In this document: positions 35,836 to 43,970 of the stretch, one piece after another
Numbering within the stretch: position 1 is the stretch's first letter
Layout: each line of letters opens with the position of its first letter
Notes under the pieces: generated by a model
Databases searched by the model: none
Told to the model about the DNA's origin: nothing
Seen by the model: the letters and a program-made list of their open reading frames with translations, nothing else
DNA from: Planctomycetota bacterium
Lineage (GTDB): Bacteria > Planctomycetota > Phycisphaerae > Phycisphaerales > UBA1924
Length of the DNA stretch: 64,000 bases
Reading direction: 5' to 3'
Assembly: GCA_018242605.1 (NCBI GenBank)
Contig: JAFEBP010000011.1
Location: forward strand, 1-64,000
Translations under genes and position numbers: made by a program

Positions 35836-35928
35836 GTTACGCGCCGTTTTCCGGTAACGTGTTGAGTTGGACATTGGCACTCGCCCGCGACGAGATACGC
35901 CGCGGTTTTCGCACACTTGGAGATCGCC

Positions 35929-38136
35929 ATGAACATCGCACCCATCCGCCGATCTTCCCGCCTGTCTGGCATGGCGCTGCGTGCGATTGTCATGCTCGCC
36001 GGCGCGGCGTCACCGCCCGTGCAAGCCCAGTCGTTCTACAACATCCCGCCCATGCCAAACCTGCAGACCAGTTGGATCGGCGGGCTGAGCGGGGACGGCA
36101 ACACGGTGGTCGGCTGGAGTTGGAACGGACCGGACCGGGCCTACCGATGGACTGTCGCGGGCGGCCGCCAGGAGATCCCGCTTGCTCTGGGCGGATACGA
36201 ATCGCAAGCGCTGGGCGTGAGCGATGACGGCAATGTGATCGCCGTCAATCTGCGCCTGCCCAACGGTTGGCACGGGTACAAGTGGACCGCCGCGGGCGGG
36301 TATCAGGACTTGGGCGTCTATGGCAGCGGCCAATGGCAGACCATTTCGGGCGTTTCGCGCGACGGACTGACGTTCTTCGGCCAGACGCACCGGTGGCTCG
36401 TGAGTTCCGGCTCGTCATGGGCCTATCGCTGGACGCCGTCGGGTGGATTCCAGATCTTTCCGCCGCCGGCGGGTTACGGGGACGGCTATGCGATGGCCTC
36501 GAACTACAACGGATCCTACATCGGCGGTCAACTGCGGACGCTGAGTTCGGGCAACGGCGACGCCATGCGGTGGGACGCCGCGGGCAACCGCACGTACCTG
36601 GGCACGCTCCCCAACGGCGGTCTGTACGACCTTGTGAAAGCGATGAGCAATGACGGCCTGACGGTGGTGGGGAGCAGTGCCGGTCCCGGCCTTGTGTACC
36701 GCGCCTTCCGTTGGCGCGACCTGGGCGGCGGAGCGTACTCGATGGAGGACCTGGGTCGCCTGCCCGGCACCACACAGGCTTTCGCCGACGCGGTGACGCG
36801 CGAGGGCTCGGTGGTGCTCGGCTCCTGCACAGGCGGCGGCGCGGACAAGGCCTTTATGTTCGCGGGCGATATCGGGATGATCGATCTGTTCACGTGGCTC
36901 CCCGCGATGGGTTTCAACATCTCCGGATTCCTGAACTTCAACGAAGTGTCCGCCGTGAGCAACGACGGCACGGTGATCGCGGGCACAGGTAATTACGGCG
37001 GCGAGCGACGCGCGTGGGTGGCGCGGGGGATCCCGTGCATGCACAAGCCCACGATCCTGTCTTCGCCCACGGACCAGGGCTTCTGCTTCGGCGGCACGGC
37101 GACGTTCAGCACTTCCGCGGGCGGCACATACACGGGCAATCTCACGTATGCGTGGCTCAAAGACGGCGTGCTGCTTTCGAACGGGCCCACCGCGGCGGGA
37201 GGGCTCATTTCGGGGGCCAACTCCCCCACCATCACCATCGCCAATGCGCAGGGCGGCGACTCGGGGGTGTACGAGTGCTGGGTGTCCAATCGCTGCGGCG
37301 GAGCCGCGAGCGGGCAGGCCACGCTGAACGTGACGCCGGGACCGACGTTTGACTACCTGCCCTTCAACACGAGCGTGTGCGTCAACAACGTGGCGTCGCT
37401 GGGATGCCAGGCCAGCCCATACCGGGGCACGACGTACCAGTGGTACCGCTACTACGACTACGGCTTCTTTCAGTTCAGTCTCCCCGTGAGTGACGGTGTC
37501 ACCAGTTCGGGCACGACCATCACCGGCTCCCAGAGCCCCACGATGCTCTTCTCGAACACCAAGGGCGACGTTGCGGGCAGCTACTGGTGCTATGTCACCG
37601 GCACTTGCGCCACCGCCGCGACGCCGATCGCGGTGCTCTCCGTGCTGGCGGGACCGCCGGTCATCACGACACAGCCGTTTGATTCCATCTCCTGCGCCGC
37701 GGGCCCGGCGCCGTTCAGCGTCGTCGTCCCGGCCTCCAACGGGCCGTACACGTATCAGTGGTACCACGAGACATCACCCAACGTGTACGCGCCGGTGTAC
37801 GACGGCCCCACCGGCGGCTGGGGTGGATGTGGATTCGCAATCGGCTCGGGCACCGCCACCCTCACGCTCACGGGCTACCCCAACATGCTCGACGCGGACG
37901 GGGTGAAGTTCCGGTGTGTTGTGATCAACGCGTGCGGCCCCACCAACAGCCTCCCGGCGCAGCTCACGATCTGCCCCGGCGACTTCAACTGCGACGGCGG
38001 CGTGGACGGGGGCGACGTGACGGACTTCTATACCGCCTGGGGCAACGGCGATGCCGCCGCGGACCTCAACTGCGATGGGGGCGTGGACAACGGCGACGTG
38101 CAGGTGTTCTTCGCGCACTGGTCGAACGGTTGTTGA
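35929..38136 (+). CDS. Secreted multi-domain protein: HAF-like repeats, Ig-like domains and GC-type dockerin
   Basis: The ATG at 35929 has GGAG 6 bases upstream and gives 735 residues with a signal peptide (about 1-33, ending near PVQAQ). Residues about 45-360 contain repeated blades of the type LSGDGNTVVGWSWNG and VSDDGNVIAVN, resembling HAF-type extracellular repeats that often form a beta-propeller. Residues about 365-670 hold three Ig-like modules, each with a Cys pair and a YECW- or YWCY-like strand. The tail CPGDFNCDGGVDGGDVTDF plus a second DLNCDGGVDNGDV copy is a dockerin-type calcium-binding repeat. It is exported and probably displayed at the surface. The substrate or partner is unknown. 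Confidence 0.83.
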   Translation: MNIAPIRRSSRLSGMALRAIVMLAGAASPPVQAQSFYNIPPMPNLQTSWIGGLSGDGNTVVGWSWNGPDRAYRWTVAGGRQEIPLALGGYESQALGVSDDGNVIAVNLRLPNGWHGYKWTAAGGYQDLGVYGSGQWQTISGVSRDGLTFFGQTHRWLVSSGSSWAYRWTPSGGFQIFPPPAGYGDGYAMASNYNGSYIGGQLRTLSSGNGDAMRWDAAGNRTYLGTLPNGGLYDLVKAMSNDGLTVVGSSAGPGLVYRAFRWRDLGGGAYSMEDLGRLPGTTQAFADAVTREGSVVLGSCTGGGADKAFMFAGDIGMIDLFTWLPAMGFNISGFLNFNEVSAVSNDGTVIAGTGNYGGERRAWVARGIPCMHKPTILSSPTDQGFCFGGTATFSTSAGGTYTGNLTYAWLKDGVLLSNGPTAAGGLISGANSPTITIANAQGGDSGVYECWVSNRCGGAASGQATLNVTPGPTFDYLPFNTSVCVNNVASLGCQASPYRGTTYQWYRYYDYGFFQFSLPVSDGVTSSGTTITGSQSPTMLFSNTKGDVAGSYWCYVTGTCATAATPIAVLSVLAGPPVITTQPFDSISCAAGPAPFSVVVPASNGPYTYQWYHETSPNVYAPVYDGPTGGWGGCGFAIGSGTATLTLTGYPNMLDADGVKFRCVVINACGPTNSLPAQLTICPGDFNCDGGVDGGDVTDFYTAWGNGDAAADLNCDGGVDNGDVQVFFAHWSNGC

Positions 38137-38142
38137 GCCGGT

Positions 38143-39597
38143 TCAGTCTTCGCCCAGGGTCTTCTTGCGACGCAGGATGTGGTGGTAGTGCTGGGCGAAG
38201 CGGTGGGCCTCATCGCGGATCGCCTGGCACAGGCGCAGGCCCGGGTTTTCGCGGCCGAGCCGCACGGGCTCAGAGCGTTGCTGGATGTAGATGAGCTCTT
38301 CCTTCTTCGCGAGGGAGATTACCATGGGTGGTTTGACATTGAGCTGCTGGAAGGCCTCCAACGCCGCGTGGAGCTGGCCCAGACCGCCGTCGATGATGAT
38401 CACATCTGGGTAGAGTTCGCTGCCCTCGCCGGCCTCGCGGTACCGTCGGCTCACGACTTCGCGGATGCTGGCGTAGTCGTCGTTGCCACCGTCGACGCTC
38501 TTGATGCGGAATCGGCGGTACTCGCTCTTGAAGGGCTTTCCGTCGATGAAACAGACTTTGCTCCCGACCGTCTCCCCGCCGCCCAGGTGCGCGATGTCGA
38601 TGCACTCCATGCACCGGATGGGCTCCTCCAGCCCGAGCGTGCGCTGGAGGCTCTTGATCGCCTTGTCCGGCTCCAGGATGATGTTCTCGGTTTCGGGCTG
38701 CCAGCCGTCCTTGCGGTCGGCCCGCTCGTCGAGCCGCTCGATGGCCTTGATCTGATCGCGCAGGGCCGCGGCCTTCTCGAAGCGCAGTGCCTGGGCCTCG
38801 GCCTGCATCTGCTCGCGCAGTTCACGCAGCATGACGCTGCGCTTGCTGTCCAAGAACCGCACGAACCGGTCCACATCCGCCCCGTATTCCTCTTTGGTGA
38901 TCTTGTCGGCGCATGGCCCGGTGCACTGGTTGATGGCGTAGAGCAAGCACGGCCGAAACCGCTTGTTCTTCTCGTCGCCCGCGATGATGTCGAGCCGGCA
39001 GGTGCGGAACTTGAAGACGCGCTGGAGCACCTGCACGGCCTCGCGCAGCGAGCCGGCATTCGCGAAGGGCCCGAAGACCTTGGCGCCCTTGAGCAGCTTC
39101 CGGAGGTCCTCGTCGCCCGCGCCGGTGGGGTTGCGGGTCACGAACACGCGAGGGAAATCTTCATTCTGCGTTACCGCCAGGTAAGGAAACGTCTTGTCGT
39201 CCGTGAGCCGCACGTTGAAACGGGGCCGCACATCCTTGATCAGCCGGTTCTCGGTGAGCAGCGCCTCCCACTCGCTCTCGCACTGGAGGATCTCGAAATC
39301 GTGCACGATATCGAGCATCGGCTGCTTCTGGTATCCCAGCGCGGTGGAGGGCAGAAAGTAGCTGGACACACGGTCGGGCAGGTTGAGCGCCTTGCCGACG
39401 TAGAGCACCACGCCCTTGTGGTCCTTCATGAGGTACACGCCGGGCGACTTCACCAGCCCGCGGGCCTTGCGGTTAAGGCGGACCATCCGCTCATCGAAGG
39501 ACTCGGTGCCCCAGGGCGGCGGCGAGTCCGCCGCGGCGAAGCCCTCGGCGTCAACAGGCTGTGGGATCGGATCATCGGGCACGGCCAATCGTATCAA
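38143..39597 (-). CDS. uvrC: UvrC-like excinuclease subunit lacking the C-terminal HhH domain
   Basis: The 484-residue protein has the UvrC order but is about 120 residues shorter than usual (about 600). The GIY-YIG nuclease domain is at about 50-130 (GVYLMKDHKGVVLYVGKA, TENRLIKDVRPRFN). The Cys-rich segment is CRPCLLYAINQCTGPC-like at about 225-240. The UVR segment is LREQMQAEAQALRFEKAAAL. The RNase H-like domain has acidic and His residues in CIDIAHLGG, DVIIIDGGLGQL and RDEAHRFA. It ends at HHILRRKKTLGED, before the two helix-hairpin-helix motifs that bind DNA. UvrC makes both incisions in nucleotide excision repair. It is 48 bases downstream of a DNA adenine methylase gene. Confidence 0.88.
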   Translation of the reverse strand: MIRLAVPDDPIPQPVDAEGFAAADSPPPWGTESFDERMVRLNRKARGLVKSPGVYLMKDHKGVVLYVGKALNLPDRVSSYFLPSTALGYQKQPMLDIVHDFEILQCESEWEALLTENRLIKDVRPRFNVRLTDDKTFPYLAVTQNEDFPRVFVTRNPTGAGDEDLRKLLKGAKVFGPFANAGSLREAVQVLQRVFKFRTCRLDIIAGDEKNKRFRPCLLYAINQCTGPCADKITKEEYGADVDRFVRFLDSKRSVMLRELREQMQAEAQALRFEKAAALRDQIKAIERLDERADRKDGWQPETENIILEPDKAIKSLQRTLGLEEPIRCMECIDIAHLGGGETVGSKVCFIDGKPFKSEYRRFRIKSVDGGNDDYASIREVVSRRYREAGEGSELYPDVIIIDGGLGQLHAALEAFQQLNVKPPMVISLAKKEELIYIQQRSEPVRLGRENPGLRLCQAIRDEAHRFAQHYHHILRRKKTLGED

Positions 39598-39645
39598 ACG
39601 CCCCCCACGGCGCGCGAACCACGCCTCGCCGAGGTGTCCGCGGGT

Positions 39646-40716
39646 TCAAACAGCTGGTTGCGACACCAAGAGGTCTCCGGTCGTCGAGCCCTCCCGCTCC
39701 ACCACGTACAGGTACTCCTTGTTGGTCAGGTGCCCCACCTTGCCCACTTTCTCTCCTTGCGGGTTGTAGATCCCGATCTGGGCTCCCACGTACCGCTTGT
39801 AATCATTCACGATCGTGTTCACCTTCCCCGTCGGGCCCGCGACTTCTCCCAGCAGCGATTCCATCGCTTCGCGGCCGAGGTACCCCTCGTTGCTGAACGA
39901 GACGATCAGCACGGGCGCACGCACCGCCTGGAGCAGCCGCCGAAGCGTCGCGTCGAACAGTGTGCGGGAGTTGAAGGCGCTGCGGCGCTGGCGGCAGTCC
40001 TCCCGCTTGCACGCCACGCCGTAGACGGGCGGCTTATCCCACCGCACGAGGCTCTCCCAGATGTGGTAGTTGCCTAGATAGGAATGCTGGTTGTACGGCG
40101 GGTCGATGTACGCCACGTCTGCTTCCAACGCCGCGGCGGCGTCGAACGCATCCAATCCGTGCGCCTCGCCCTTACCGCCGGCCGCTCGGGGCAGCACATC
40201 CGGCATGCGCAGTTCAAGTTCGTTGTTCGCACGGTGCGCCCACGATTTGAGATACGCCATCTGCAAACCCGTGGTCGAATCCACGCGGTCCGCGGCTTCC
40301 ATGAGCGAGACCAGCACCACGGCTTCCAACTCGGGCGCCAACCCCTTGCGGACGATCGCCTCGCGGATCGCGTCGATCCGCTCGCCGTTCTTGGGCTGAA
40401 AGAACCGGGACTGCACGCAGAACGTGTCGGTGAAGTAGCCGGCACGGCCGGGCATCGTGCTAAATTCCGCGATTAACCGGGTGGCGTCGTCCAATACATC
40501 CTCGCGGTCGGCCTGCACATAGCATCGGGCCAGCGTCGCGGCGTAGGCGTTGTGGTCGTTCGCCAACACCCGGTACCCGGACCGCTTGAGCGCGTGACCG
40601 ACCCGCGACGTGCCGGAGAACAGATCCAGGACGGTCGTCGCCCGCGGCGCCACGGAGCGCACCGTCTCCACAATCACAGGCACCAGCGTTCGTTTAGACC
40701 CGATGTACTTGACCAA
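39646..40716 (-). CDS. DNA N6-adenine methyltransferase (D12 class)
   Basis: I start at the TTG at 40716, 6 bases after GGAG, giving MVKYIGSKRT, the expected N-terminus for D12-class enzymes. A GTG at 40719 is the alternative, and no ATG is near. The 356-residue product has the SAM-binding motif LDLFSGTSRVGHALKRSG (30-47) and the catalytic DPPYNQHSYLGNY motif at 205-208 onward. The conserved KREDCRQRRSAFNSR and SFSNEGYL segments follow. It methylates adenine within a specific target sequence. No restriction endonuclease gene is adjacent, so it looks like an orphan methylase. Its neighbours are a UvrC-like and a DNA glycosylase gene. Confidence 0.85.
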   Translation of the reverse strand: MVKYIGSKRTLVPVIVETVRSVAPRATTVLDLFSGTSRVGHALKRSGYRVLANDHNAYAATLARCYVQADREDVLDDATRLIAEFSTMPGRAGYFTDTFCVQSRFFQPKNGERIDAIREAIVRKGLAPELEAVVLVSLMEAADRVDSTTGLQMAYLKSWAHRANNELELRMPDVLPRAAGGKGEAHGLDAFDAAAALEADVAYIDPPYNQHSYLGNYHIWESLVRWDKPPVYGVACKREDCRQRRSAFNSRTLFDATLRRLLQAVRAPVLIVSFSNEGYLGREAMESLLGEVAGPTGKVNTIVNDYKRYVGAQIGIYNPQGEKVGKVGHLTNKEYLYVVEREGSTTGDLLVSQPAV

Positions 40717-40852
40717 CACTCGCTCCAAAGAAGCCTGAACAGCCCGCTGTTCCTTGATCAAAGCATACTCCGATCCACGCTCGGTGTTCCCTCCGATTGA
40801 ATCCCCGGCCCGGATTCCCGGCTCCCGATCCTCGCCCCTACCATCGGCTCCT

Positions 40853-41593
40853 ATGTCGATACTGATCCTCCAGCACTCCAACAACGGCGGCCCCGGACGA
40901 TTGGGCGCCTGCCTGCGAGACCATGGCTTCCGCTTCGACATCCGCCGCCCCGACTTGGGCGGCAAGGCGAACGCCATCCCCGCCGACCTTGACAACATCC
41001 ACGGAGTTGTCATCCTGGGTGGCCCCATGATGGTGGCCGACACCGACAAGCACCCCTGGCTCGCCGACGAAGTCGGGCTGATTAAACTCGCGCACACGGC
41101 GAAGTTGCCGATCATCGGGATCTGCCTGGGCGCGCAGCTCATCGCCCACGCCCTGGGCGGGAAGGTCGATTGGCGTGAAACGCCCGCGGCGGGCTTCCTG
41201 CCCACAAACGTCACGATTCCGGGTCAGACCGACACGATCATGGCTGGAATCTCGTGGCGGCACCAGCAGTTCTATACGTGCAGCCAATCCGTCACCGCCG
41301 TCCCCCCGGGGACGACGGTGCTCGCGACGGCGCACGGGACGCCCTTCGCCGCGTTTCGGCTGGGTTTGCGCACGCTCGCTTTCCAGTACCACTTCGAGTG
41401 CGATCAACCGATGATCGAGGCGCTGGGCAAGGAGCCCTGCGGCAAGCCCGGGGGCCAGTCGGTGTGCCTCAGCTCGGGCGAGCTCAAGTCGCAGATCGAC
41501 TGCGACTACGCCAACTACGCCCGCCTGAGCGATCGCCTGTGCGTGAACATCGCGACGTACTGCTTCCCCGTTCGTCAGCGCATGTCGGCCTGA
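40853..41593 (+). CDS. Class I glutamine amidotransferase-like protein
   Basis: The ATG at 40853 gives 246 residues beginning MSILILQHSNNGGPGRLG. The nucleophile elbow is GICLGAQ with Cys91. The catalytic pair is His180-x-Glu182 in FQYHFECD. The oxyanion region is VVILGGPMM. These are all features of the class I (triad) amidotransferase domain found in GuaA, CarA and many stand-alone proteins. No partner synthetase is fused, so it belongs to the stand-alone group. These include putative gamma-glutamyl hydrolases and DUF-like amidotransferases, and the substrate is unknown. It is divergent from the methylase gene and runs 22 bases ahead of the DNA glycosylase, with which it likely forms an operon. 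Confidence 0.85.
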   Translation: MSILILQHSNNGGPGRLGACLRDHGFRFDIRRPDLGGKANAIPADLDNIHGVVILGGPMMVADTDKHPWLADEVGLIKLAHTAKLPIIGICLGAQLIAHALGGKVDWRETPAAGFLPTNVTIPGQTDTIMAGISWRHQQFYTCSQSVTAVPPGTTVLATAHGTPFAAFRLGLRTLAFQYHFECDQPMIEALGKEPCGKPGGQSVCLSSGELKSQIDCDYANYARLSDRLCVNIATYCFPVRQRMSA

Positions 41594-41615
41594 AACTCGC
41601 ACCGCCACGATCATC

Positions 41616-42617
41616 ATGCCGCGATTGACGCTCACACCGCCCGGCGACTACGACCTCGCTCGCGATGTCTGTTCGTACGGCTACTTCCTGCTCGCTCCCA
41701 ACCGCTGGCACGTTGAAGCTCGCACGCTGACCCGCGTGCTCTCCCTTCCACGCGGGCCCGTTGGCGTGGCGATCTCACAGCCCAAGGGAAAGGCGCTGTC
41801 CGTGTGGCTCTCTCACACGCTTGACACCACCAACCGGGCCGCGGCGATCATTCAACTCACTCGCATGCTACGGCTTGATGATGACGAGGCCACGATCGCC
41901 GAGTTCCATCGCGTGGACCCTCGATTCGCCGCTTCCGGCCGCGGACGGCTCTTCCGCTCCCCCACGCTGTTTGAAGACGTGATCAAGACCGTCACCAGTT
42001 GCAACGTCACCTGGCCAAGCACGGTGCAGATGAACCTGCGGCTCAGCGATGTCCTGGGTCACCGTATCGACGCCGAGCCCGCGCGAATCAAGGGCGCGAA
42101 AGCCCCACCGTCGAGCAGCGCGTTCCCGCTCGCCGCCACCATCGCGCGGACACGCCCGCAAACGCTGCGTGCCCGCTGCCGCGTGGGCTACCGAGACCGC
42201 CGCATCGTTGAACTCGCACGGTTGTTCCGAACACCGCCGAAGAAGGGCGGCATCGACACGGTGTTCCTCGAAGACCCGGCAACACCGGACGATGCGGTCT
42301 TCGACGCGCTGGTCGAACTCCCGGGCATCGGGCCGTACGCCGCGGCCAACATCATGCAGCTCATGGGCCGCTACGCCCGCCTGCCTCTGGACACCGAGAG
42401 CGTCCGCCACGGCCGCACGCTGCTGGGCTACAAAGGATCCTCGGCGCAGGTCATGAAGCGTCTAGACGAGCATTACGCTCCGTTCGGCCGCCACGCCTTC
42501 AGAAGCTACTGGTTCGAGCTCTGGGAGTTCTACGAGCGCAAACACGGACCGGCCTGGGGCTGGGAGCGAGACAGCACCGGCAAGATGTTCACCGCCGCGT
42601 TGCTCAACAAAGCCTAG
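41616..42617 (+). CDS. HhH-GPD family DNA glycosylase (AlkA/OGG-like)
   Basis: The 333-residue protein has an N-terminal TBP-like region (about 1-100), then the HhH-GPD core. The helix-hairpin-helix is at residues 232-246 (LVELPGIGPYAAANI) and the catalytic Asp259 lies in LPLDTESV, as in AlkA, MutY and OGG1. Where OGG1 has its catalytic Lys (GYK), this protein has GYRDRR with Arg193, so it is probably a monofunctional glycosylase without lyase activity. It removes damaged, likely alkylated or oxidised, bases in base excision repair. It is 22 bases downstream of the amidotransferase gene. It converges with a PEP-CTERM-like gene 14 bases away. Confidence 0.83.
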   Translation: MPRLTLTPPGDYDLARDVCSYGYFLLAPNRWHVEARTLTRVLSLPRGPVGVAISQPKGKALSVWLSHTLDTTNRAAAIIQLTRMLRLDDDEATIAEFHRVDPRFAASGRGRLFRSPTLFEDVIKTVTSCNVTWPSTVQMNLRLSDVLGHRIDAEPARIKGAKAPPSSSAFPLAATIARTRPQTLRARCRVGYRDRRIVELARLFRTPPKKGGIDTVFLEDPATPDDAVFDALVELPGIGPYAAANIMQLMGRYARLPLDTESVRHGRTLLGYKGSSAQVMKRLDEHYAPFGRHAFRSYWFELWEFYERKHGPAWGWERDSTGKMFTAALLNKA

Positions 42618-42631
42618 TTCCTCGCGTGGGT

Positions 42632-43564
42632 TCAACCCCGCCGGCGTCGGCGGCGCAGAACGAACCCCGCCAGCAGCAGCGTCGCCCCGGGCGCTGGCGC
42701 CACGGTAAACCTTGCATCGCTGATGACATTTCCCGTGGCGGCGTCGTACGCCTCGAAAGTGAATCGCCCGGTGTGGGAGAAGTCCGCCGACGCCAGCGCC
42801 TCGATCGGCCGCGGAACCCGGGCGGTCGCGAACTGCGTAAACACCACGTCGAAGTCGGCCGCCATGACGGTGTCGAACGCGACGACAGCCGAGTAAGACA
42901 GCGCGAACGCATTGAAATCCCCCAGCGATGGATTCTGCTGCACGCTCGCCGTCCAAGCCGCGCCCCACGGACCGGTTGTTGAGAAAATGGGCGCCGAGGT
43001 GTTGTTGCTCTGCCGTTGCTCCAGCGAGGCTGTCGCGTCGAAGTAAGAAACGCCGCCGATCGTGAAACTCGAGCCGAACGTGGCCACCAGTTCCCCGGGA
43101 CCGGTCAGCCCAAAGTAGTTCGCGACTCCTAGCTGACCGTCATATCCCAGCACCGTCCGGATGCGGATCGGCGTCCCGACCGGCGTCGAGGGCGAACTCA
43201 CCCGGTACGAGAGCGCTGCGGTCGTGCGTGATTCCGCCACGACTTCGTTGGGCGGCGAGAACCGCGAGTTAAAGCCAGCCGCCCACGCGTAGTTCTTCGA
43301 GTATCCGCCGATGGCGTCGAATCCGAACCTCGCCTCCCCGCGTGCGAAAGAAAAGCCGTCATGCGTCGGGTCGGAAAGTGAGTTGACCGAAGCCACGTCT
43401 CCCAAACCCGGAGGCGGCATGGTCACGGTCTGCGTCGCCGCTTGCAACGGCGAGCCCTGGTACCGAGCCGAACTCTGCACCGTTACCGCGAACTGTCCGC
43501 ACGCTACGGACACAACGCCCGCTACCGAAGCCAGAATTGCAATCACAGACACTCGCATGTTCAT
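42632..43564 (-). CDS. Exported protein with PEP-CTERM-like sorting tail
   Basis: The 310-residue protein has a signal peptide (MNMRVSVIAILASVAGVVSVACGQ). GGAG lies 7 bases upstream of the ATG at 43564. The body is rich in Ala, Ser and Thr and shows beta-rich repeated strands without a known catalytic motif. The C-terminus VAPAPGATLLLAGFVLRRRRRRG has the layout of a PEP-CTERM sorting signal: a Pro-rich motif, a short membrane helix and a basic tail. Such tails are thought to be handled by exosortase during export to the surface. No exosortase gene is in the window. The function is unknown. Confidence 0.75.
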   Translation of the reverse strand: MNMRVSVIAILASVAGVVSVACGQFAVTVQSSARYQGSPLQAATQTVTMPPPGLGDVASVNSLSDPTHDGFSFARGEARFGFDAIGGYSKNYAWAAGFNSRFSPPNEVVAESRTTAALSYRVSSPSTPVGTPIRIRTVLGYDGQLGVANYFGLTGPGELVATFGSSFTIGGVSYFDATASLEQRQSNNTSAPIFSTTGPWGAAWTASVQQNPSLGDFNAFALSYSAVVAFDTVMAADFDVVFTQFATARVPRPIEALASADFSHTGRFTFEAYDAATGNVISDARFTVAPAPGATLLLAGFVLRRRRRRG

Positions 43565-43823
43565 GATCTTTCTCCTCTGCGGCGTTTCCGCCGCTCGCGA
43601 TCAACGTCCGAACCATTCTCTTCAAAACCGCTTCCCTGCTGCCAAGGGTCACGAAACCGACCTCTTCTACCGCCATTGCACTCCCGACGCCTCCAACTCA
43701 GCTCGATCGTCGGCTCGGTTGTTTCCAGACCCACCCTTTGCACTCATCGCTCTGCCCACTGGGCGGTGTACTACCCACAACGTCCCGGAGCTGCCTATCG
43801 GACTCGCGTTACCGGCCACTCAC

Positions 43824-43879
43824 ACCCATTTCATGCAACTGCGTTGAAATCCTCATTGGCGCGCGGCGTTGAAATGGGT
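43824..43879. promoter_or_regulatory. Inverted repeat ACCCATTTCA/TGAAATGGGT in a divergent intergenic region
   Basis: The whole interval 43565-43970 between the PEP-CTERM gene (minus) and the LEPR gene (plus) holds no gene. It contains a perfect 10-bp inverted repeat at 43824-43833 and 43870-43879, with a 36-bp spacer. GCGTTGAAAT also occurs as a direct repeat at 43841-43850 and 43866-43875. Such an arrangement could be a binding site for a regulator of the flanking genes, or a hairpin. No clear -10/-35 pair was found. Confidence 0.45.
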
Positions 43880-43970
43880 AGACTGGCTTGCCGACGGCCA
43901 CGGTAGGCCACCTTCACCAGTTATGCACCGGTACCGACCGCCAACCCAACGCACTCATCGCTTCGAGGCG

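Noticed and set aside
43311..43847. Plus-strand frame of 178 codons crossing the PEP-CTERM start and the intergenic region
   Set aside because: Most of it is antisense to the PEP-CTERM gene, and the rest has no ribosome site or recognisable motif.
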